This document shows, one piece after another, positions 6,564 through 10,561 of a DNA stretch of 10,561 nt. The stretch lies in contig MERZ01000088.1 of assembly GCA_001770785.1 (NCBI GenBank), forward strand, positions 1 through 10,561, written 5' to 3'. The notes under the pieces are model-generated. The model searched no databases. It was given only the letters and a program-made list of their open reading frames with translations, and had not been told where the DNA came from. How positions within the stretch are numbered: position 1 is the first letter of the stretch; every line of letters starts with the position of its first letter. Position numbers and translations under genes: made by a program. This DNA is from Burkholderiales bacterium RIFCSPHIGHO2_12_FULL_61_11 (GTDB lineage: Bacteria > Pseudomonadota > Gammaproteobacteria > Burkholderiales > Burkholderiaceae_C).

Positions 6564-7769
6564 TTAGTTGACTTGCAGCTTGGCGCCCGGCGCCGCGAAC
6601 TGCGTGGGCCAAATCACCTTCCACTTGCCGTTTTGCACCTGTTTGACCTTCATCAGGTCGTCGCCGTAATTGCCGGGACCGTCAAAGCGCACGCGCCCTT
6701 GAATGGTATCCACGCGGTTCTTGCGCAGCCAGGCGGCAATGGCCTTGTCGTCAAAGCTGTTGGCACCACGGACACCGGCCTCCAGGATCTGCCAAGCCGA
6801 GTACGAGGCCGCGGCTTGCACCTCGACCGAGGTGTCTGGCAGGCCGGCCTTGGTGGCGCGCTCGTTAAACACTTTGACAAATTCGGCCGCCACTGGGTTG
6901 TCGGTGAACGGCGCATGCTCTTCGAAGATCGTGAGAGAAAGTGCGTTTTTGGCGTCGGGCGACTTGGTCATGGGTCCAGGCGCGGGATAGGTATGGAAAT
7001 GAAGCGGCGGCGCGTAGTCGATTTTTTTCATCGCATCAAGCAGCATATTGCCTTCCAGCCCGATATCGCCCATCCAGACGAGGTCCGGCTTGGCGTCCTT
7101 GACGCGCGCGGCAATGGGGCCGAAATCGCGATTGCCGAAATCCCATTCAAGAAACAACACTTCCTGCAGACCGAGCTTTTTTGCGACTTCCCGAGCGCCG
7201 AGGGTCATGAAGTGGATCGAGGGGAACTTGCTGGTGACGAAGGCTACCGTTTTCGGCGGCTTGGACGACGACGCCAGCGCGTCGAACACTGTGTTCGGCA
7301 CCGTCGTGCCGGGGTCGGACCCCAGCGACCAGGCCGGAAACGCCATCTCGTATTTGGCCAGCGACGGAATGCCGAAGGTGTGGTGCACCAGCACCTTGTT
7401 GTAACGCTGCGCCACGCCCATGGCCGAGAGAATCGCCCCGGTGGCATACGGGCCCATCAAGAGGTCCACCTTATCCGACGTCACCAGTTGTTCGTACATG
7501 GTGCGGGCCAGCTCCGGCTTGGACTGGTCGTCCTTGACCAGCCATTCCACCTTGCGGCCCAGCAGGCCGCCCCTGGCGTTGAGCTGTTCCACATAGATTT
7601 CGCCCACCAGCTTGTGCGTCATCGCAGTCGCTGAGAGCGGCCCTGTCAGCGCCAGCGTGCTGCCGATGCGCAGTGGCGCGGGCGCCTGTGCCGCGGCAGG
7701 TGCCGCGAGAAATATTGCTGCGCTCGCGGCGGCAGCAACGACGGACAAAATACGCGTAAAGAACTTCAT
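6564..7769 (-). CDS. HAAT-type ABC transporter periplasmic substrate-binding protein (LivK-like)
   Basis: 401 residues. The N-terminal signal peptide has a KFFTR start, a hydrophobic Ala-rich core and a likely cut after AAA (residues 25-27). The mature part is a type I periplasmic binding protein (Peripla_BP_6-like): LRIGSTLALTGPLS (33-46) is the classical first strand and ligand loop, and ARGGLLGRKVEWLVKDD matches the family. It delivers the ligand to LivH/LivM. The sequence is not close to the leucine-specific E. coli LivK, and this subgroup includes binders of amides and aromatic carboxylates. With a ring-cleavage dioxygenase in the same operon, an aromatic or related organic acid is a reasonable inference, not a demonstration. 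A strong AGGAGA ribosome site (7775-7780) fixes the start. The gene precedes livH by 15 nt. Confidence 0.92.
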   Translation of the reverse strand: MKFFTRILSVVAAAASAAIFLAAPAAAQAPAPLRIGSTLALTGPLSATAMTHKLVGEIYVEQLNARGGLLGRKVEWLVKDDQSKPELARTMYEQLVTSDKVDLLMGPYATGAILSAMGVAQRYNKVLVHHTFGIPSLAKYEMAFPAWSLGSDPGTTVPNTVFDALASSSKPPKTVAFVTSKFPSIHFMTLGAREVAKKLGLQEVLFLEWDFGNRDFGPIAARVKDAKPDLVWMGDIGLEGNMLLDAMKKIDYAPPLHFHTYPAPGPMTKSPDAKNALSLTIFEEHAPFTDNPVAAEFVKVFNERATKAGLPDTSVEVQAAASYSAWQILEAGVRGANSFDDKAIAAWLRKNRVDTIQGRVRFDGPGNYGDDLMKVKQVQNGKWKVIWPTQFAAPGAKLQVN

Positions 7770-7774
7770 GGTTG

Positions 7775-7780
7775 TCTCCT
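7775..7780 (-). promoter_or_regulatory. Strong ribosome binding site for the ABC binding protein
   Basis: AGGAGA on the minus strand lies five nt before the ATG of the binding-protein gene. It is the clearest Shine-Dalgarno sequence in the operon, consistent with binding proteins being made in excess over the membrane subunits. Confidence 0.75.
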
Positions 7781-7817
7781 GTTGATTAAGGGTTAAGGTC
7801 GCGGAAAAACTCGGGGT

Positions 7818-8834
7818 TCAGTCGATCTGCGCGCCGGAGCGCTTGACCAGTTCAGACCATTTGGAAATTTCGGTGCGGCCGAAAGTGGCCAGCTCGTTGG
7901 GATTCATGCTGCGCAGCTCCAGGCCTTGCGCACTGAGCCTGGCTGTGATTTCGGCGCTGGCCATGACCTGGTTGGCGGCATCGCGCAGACGCGCCAGCAC
8001 GGGCGCAGGCGTGGCCGCCGGCGCGTACAGCATGAACCAGGCCACGAGGTCGAAGTCGGGATAACCCTGCTCTGCAATCGAAGGCACATCGGGTGCGGCG
8101 GAACTGCGCTTGATGCTGGATGCGCCCAGCGCGCGCAGCTTGCCGGCCTTGATGTGGGGCATCACCGCCGCCGGGTGGTAAAACATGAACTGCGCCTGCC
8201 CGCCCATCACGTCGGACATGGCCAGGCCGCCTTCCTTGTAGGGCACATGCACCATCTCGCCGCCCAGCCGGGCTTTGAGCAGCTCGCCCGCCAGATGGCC
8301 CGAGGTTCCGATGCCGGCCGAGGCGAAGCTCACGCCGCCGGGTTTGGCCGCCTGCGCGGCGAGGTCTTTCAGCGACTTGAGCGGCGAATTGCCCGCCACC
8401 ACCAGCAGGGTCGGCGTGTAGCCGGCAAAGGCGATGGGCGCGAAGTCCTTGAGTGGGTCATACGGCAGCTTCTTGTACAGCGTGGCATTGATCGCATGCG
8501 TGCCAACCGTGCCCATGACGAGGGTGTAGCCGTCCGCCGGTGACTTGGCCACCAGGTCGGAGCCGATGACACCGCCGGCGCCCGCGCGGTTTTCAACGAT
8601 GACCGCTTGCCCCAGGGGCTTGGCCAGGGCTTCTGCAATGACGCGCGAAACGATGTCCGTCGTGGTGCCCGGGCCAAAGGGCACGATGAGCTTGACGGGC
8701 CGTGAAGGGTAGTCCTGCGCAACAACGGCCGCCGGGCTCAGGATCAAGGCAGCGGCGCCCAGTGTGCAGGCGGCGGCCAGCAGCGTGCGGCGCGCCAGGC
8801 TGTGAGATTGCGAATGAGTGGAAGATGCGTTCAT
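7818..8834 (-). CDS. Bug/TctC-family periplasmic substrate-binding protein
   Basis: 338 residues. The family start YPSRPVKLIVPFGPGTTTDI (42-61) and the ENRAGAGGVIGSDLVAKSPADGYT region identify a Bug (Bordetella uptake gene) / TctC protein. The signal peptide carries a twin arginine (LARRTLLAAA, 13-22) before a hydrophobic core and a likely cut after VVA (37-39), so export by Tat is possible. Bug proteins bind organic acids, amides or aromatic compounds in the periplasm. Those with TctA/TctB partners form tripartite tricarboxylate transporters. No TctA or TctB gene is in the window, as is common for Bug genes in Burkholderiales. It lies 24 nt after the dioxygenase gene and 48 nt before the ABC binding-protein gene. 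This places two unrelated solute-binding proteins back to back in one operon. Confidence 0.93.
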   Translation of the reverse strand: MNASSTHSQSHSLARRTLLAAACTLGAAALILSPAAVVAQDYPSRPVKLIVPFGPGTTTDIVSRVIAEALAKPLGQAVIVENRAGAGGVIGSDLVAKSPADGYTLVMGTVGTHAINATLYKKLPYDPLKDFAPIAFAGYTPTLLVVAGNSPLKSLKDLAAQAAKPGGVSFASAGIGTSGHLAGELLKARLGGEMVHVPYKEGGLAMSDVMGGQAQFMFYHPAAVMPHIKAGKLRALGASSIKRSSAAPDVPSIAEQGYPDFDLVAWFMLYAPAATPAPVLARLRDAANQVMASAEITARLSAQGLELRSMNPNELATFGRTEISKWSELVKRSGAQID

Positions 8835-8858
8835 GAGTTGCTTTCTGTGTGCGGCGAA

Positions 8859-9752
8859 TCAGGCTGTCGGGACCAGCCTGAAGTCGTAATGGGCGGTGTG
8901 AAACGGCTTGTCCATCACCCTGCCGTCCGGGGCCTTGCCGGCGGGATGCGCCGCGAAGTCAACGATCAGGCTGTTGCGCACGCCAAAAACGGCGTCGGAG
9001 TCCAGGTAAGGGCTGTCGGACACAAACAGATGGGTGATCAGGCGCTCGTGGCCGGGCGCGTTGAGCATCATGTGCATGTGACCCGGGCGGTTCGGGTGGC
9101 GCCCCATGCGGTGCAGCATGCCGCCCACGGGGCCGTCGTCCGGCACAGGATAGAAGGTGGGCTTGATGGACCAGAACCGGTAGCCGCCATCCGCATCGGT
9201 ATGAAAGCGGGCGCGCAGTCGCATGCCCGCGTCTCCGCCCTTTTGCATGTCGTAGAGGCCTTCTCCATCGCCGGACCAGACGTCGAGCGCGCAGTTGGCA
9301 ATCGGTTTGCCCGCGGTGTCGGTCACGCGGCCATGGTAGTAAGCGGGCTCGCCCGCATTGCCGGCGCCAATGTCGGCTCCAAGTTCAAGCTCGGGCGCAC
9401 CCTCCCAGTAGAACGGGCCCAGCACCGTCGCCTCGGTCGGGCGCTCCTCGCCGGGCTTGGACGTGTGGGCGGCCGCGCCCCTGGCCTGTTCGATCGCCAC
9501 GACCAGCATTGAGATGCCCAGCGTGTCGGACAGCAGGATGAACTCCTGGCGCTTTTCGTCGCACATCTTGCCGGTGGCGGTGAGAAACTGGATCGCCGTC
9601 ATCCATTCCTCCGGCGTGAGTTGAACATCCTGCACGAAAGCGTGGGCATGCCTGACCAGCGAGCTCATCACCTGCTGGAAGCTGGGATCCTGCCAATCGG
9701 TCATGCGATCGTTCACGGCCTGCGCGAGGTCTTGTGCTTGGAGTTGCGCCAT
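8859..9752 (-). CDS. Intradiol ring-cleavage dioxygenase, hydroxyquinol 1,2-dioxygenase type
   Basis: 297 residues from ATG 9752; a GTG at 9776 would add eight. It is a non-haem Fe(III) enzyme that cleaves an ortho-dihydroxy aromatic ring between the hydroxyls. Residues numbered from the ATG: an N-terminal dioxygenase_N helical domain (about 15-95, with TPEEWMTAIQFLTATGKM), then TEATVLGPFYWEGAP (106-120) and the catalytic beta-sandwich. The four iron ligands are all visible: Tyr167 (GEGLYDMQ), Tyr201 (TFYPVPDDGPVG), and His225 and His227 (RPGHMHM). LDSDAVFGVRNSL near the end resembles hydroxyquinol (6-chlorohydroxyquinol) dioxygenases more than catechol enzymes, suggesting a trihydroxybenzene substrate and a maleylacetate product. 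GGAAA upstream of the ATG supports that start. The neighbours are the Dabb gene upstream and the Bug gene downstream. No maleylacetate reductase gene is in view. Confidence 0.92.
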   Translation of the reverse strand: MAQLQAQDLAQAVNDRMTDWQDPSFQQVMSSLVRHAHAFVQDVQLTPEEWMTAIQFLTATGKMCDEKRQEFILLSDTLGISMLVVAIEQARGAAAHTSKPGEERPTEATVLGPFYWEGAPELELGADIGAGNAGEPAYYHGRVTDTAGKPIANCALDVWSGDGEGLYDMQKGGDAGMRLRARFHTDADGGYRFWSIKPTFYPVPDDGPVGGMLHRMGRHPNRPGHMHMMLNAPGHERLITHLFVSDSPYLDSDAVFGVRNSLIVDFAAHPAGKAPDGRVMDKPFHTAHYDFRLVPTA

Positions 9753-9794
9753 TTTTGTTTCCGGTAGAAGGTTCACGTCATCTCAGCGTGAATA

Positions 9795-10115
9795 TTAAAT
9801 ACATACGCAGTCCTGAGGGCCCGCGTAGTCCACCTGGTGGCGTGCCGTACGGACCTCGGCCAACTCGTTCCTGACGCGCAGATGCTCGGGGTGCGTGCTG
9901 TAGGCATCCAGCGCGGCCTGTGTCTCAAATTCGGAATAAAGCACCACGTCGCAGGCATAGTCGGTCCGGCTGGAATCGACGCCGATCTCCAGATGGCTGA
10001 GACCGGGAATCTGCCCGCGCAAGCTGGCAAAACTGGACTTCAGTTTTTCGATGGCACGCGCTTTTCCCGCGGGTGTGTCGCCCCGGACGTTCCACATCAC
10101 GATGTGCTTGATCAT
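9795..10115 (-). CDS. Dabb (stress-responsive A/B barrel) domain protein
   Basis: 106 residues making a single dimeric ferredoxin-like alpha/beta barrel domain. It has MIKHIVMWNV at the start, LRGQIPGLSHLEIGVD (32-47), SEFETQAALDAYSTHPEHLRV (61-81) and RHQVDY (92-97), all typical of Dabb proteins. His4, Tyr72 and His78 lie where the plant polyketide cyclase olivetolic acid cyclase, of the same fold, has its working His/Tyr/His. This suggests an enzymatic or ligand-binding pocket but does not prove one. The protein ends in Cys-Val-Cys-Ile. It starts 3 nt after the stop of the dihydrolipoyl dehydrogenase gene and ends 42 nt before the dioxygenase ATG, so it is clearly part of the operon. Bacterial Dabb proteins often accompany aromatic degradation genes, with unknown function; isomerising or protecting an unstable intermediate is an inference. 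Confidence 0.87.
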   Translation of the reverse strand: MIKHIVMWNVRGDTPAGKARAIEKLKSSFASLRGQIPGLSHLEIGVDSSRTDYACDVVLYSEFETQAALDAYSTHPEHLRVRNELAEVRTARHQVDYAGPQDCVCI

Positions 10116-10118
10116 GGC

Positions 10119-10561
10119 TTAGATGTGGATGGCGCGGCCATAGGCCGCGAGTGTGGCCTCGGGCATCGCTTCCGACAGGGTGGGATGGGGAAACACGGTG
10201 TGCATCAACTCCGCCTCGGTGGTCTCCAGCGTCTTGCCGATGGCGTAGCCCTGGATCAGTTCGGTCACTTCAGGCCCGATCATGTGGGCACCGAGCAGTT
10301 CACCGGTTTTGTCATCGAACACGGTCTTGACCAGTCCCTCCGGCTCACCCAAAGCAATCGCCTTGCCGTTGCCCGCAAACGGAAAGCGACCCACTTTCAC
10401 CGTATAGCCCAGCGCCCTGGCCCTGGCTTCGCTGAGCCCGATGCTGGCCACCTGGGGCCGGGCATAAATGCAGCCTGGAATACGCGTCTTGTCCATCGGG
10501 TGCACGCCATCGATACCGGCAATTTTTTCAACGCACAGAAGGCCCTCGTGACTGGCTTTGT
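10119..10561 (-). CDS. lpdA: Dihydrolipoyl dehydrogenase (E3), C-terminal part; 5' end beyond window
   Basis: The frame is open to the window edge; 146 residues are visible. The segment begins KASHEGLLCVEKIAG and continues into the E3 dimerisation domain. Landmarks are CIYARPQVASIGLSEA, KVGRFPFAGNGKAIAL, GAHMIGPEVTELI and the catalytic HPTLSE, whose His-Glu pair acts as acid/base at the partner active site. FAD and NAD domains and the redox disulfide lie outside. E3 reoxidises dihydrolipoamide of 2-oxoacid dehydrogenase complexes with NAD+. Its position at the head of a catabolic operon, rather than beside pdh/ogdh genes, suggests a dedicated complex encoded just upstream (right of the window); that is inference. 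The GTG at 10505 is internal. The stop is 3 nt before the Dabb ATG. Confidence 0.94.
   Translation of the reverse strand, partial: KASHEGLLCVEKIAGIDGVHPMDKTRIPGCIYARPQVASIGLSEARARALGYTVKVGRFPFAGNGKAIALGEPEGLVKTVFDDKTGELLGAHMIGPEVTELIQGYAIGKTLETTEAELMHTVFPHPTLSEAMPEATLAAYGRAIHI

Noticed and set aside
6558..7634. Long plus-strand open frame (358 codons) opposite the ABC binding-protein gene
   Set aside because: Its translation is rich in Arg, His, Gln and Gly with no family resemblance. The minus-strand gene in the same place has a signal peptide, a strong ribosome site and clear homology, so this is a GC-driven antisense shadow.
7786..7798. TTAAGGGTTAA motif between the Bug gene and the ABC binding-protein gene, considered as an operator or promoter element
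   Set aside because: The symmetry is trivial because TTAA is self-complementary. It occurs once, with no matching -35/-10 arrangement, in a 48-nt gap inside an apparent operon.

Overview
The window looks like chromosome from a high-GC betaproteobacterium of the order Burkholderiales, most likely family Comamonadaceae (Polaromonas/Variovorax/Rhodoferax-like). Three things suggest this: protein similarity recalled for these families, the comF-trmL pairing, and an intergenic palindromic repeat at about 5611-5692 of a kind I recall as common in Comamonadaceae. No tRNA, rRNA, CRISPR, insertion sequence or phage gene is visible. No stretch longer than 300 bases lacks a gene.

Left part (1-1203, plus strand): the 3' part of comF (phosphoribosyltransferase-like competence/DNA-utilisation protein) is followed by trmL, a SPOUT tRNA 2'-O-methyltransferase. 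These are housekeeping genes and converge on the minus-strand genes that fill the rest of the window.

Middle (1220-3060, minus strand): in transcription order there is a TauE/SafE-type membrane exporter, an unrecognised 120-residue protein with two membrane segments, and a single-domain MaoC-type hot-dog hydratase. A strong rho-independent terminator (3059-3093) separates this group from the operon upstream of it and abuts or overlaps the exporter's start.

Right part (3131-10561, minus strand): one tightly spaced run of co-directional genes. In transcription order these are the C-terminal half of a dihydrolipoyl dehydrogenase (E3), a Dabb-domain protein, an intradiol ring-cleavage dioxygenase of the hydroxyquinol 1,2-dioxygenase type, an orphan Bug/TctC-type periplasmic binding protein, and a complete branched-chain-amino-acid-type (HAAT) ABC importer. 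The importer consists of a binding protein, LivH, a fused LivM-LivG polypeptide, and LivF. Most gaps are 3-48 nt and livMG/livF overlap. The exception is a 90-nt gap between livH and livMG, which holds the palindromic repeat.

The simplest reading is a catabolic operon: uptake of an aromatic or related carboxylated compound (ABC importer, perhaps also sensed or bound by the Bug protein), ring cleavage of a trihydroxybenzene-like intermediate, and an accessory Dabb protein. The E3 subunit implies that a 2-oxoacid-dehydrogenase-like complex is encoded just beyond the right edge. The substrate cannot be read from the sequence. The points most worth following are the unusual gene combination, the fused LivMG with a non-canonical ABC signature (LNLHQ where LSxGQ is expected), the repeat inside the operon, and the terminator on the exporter's start.
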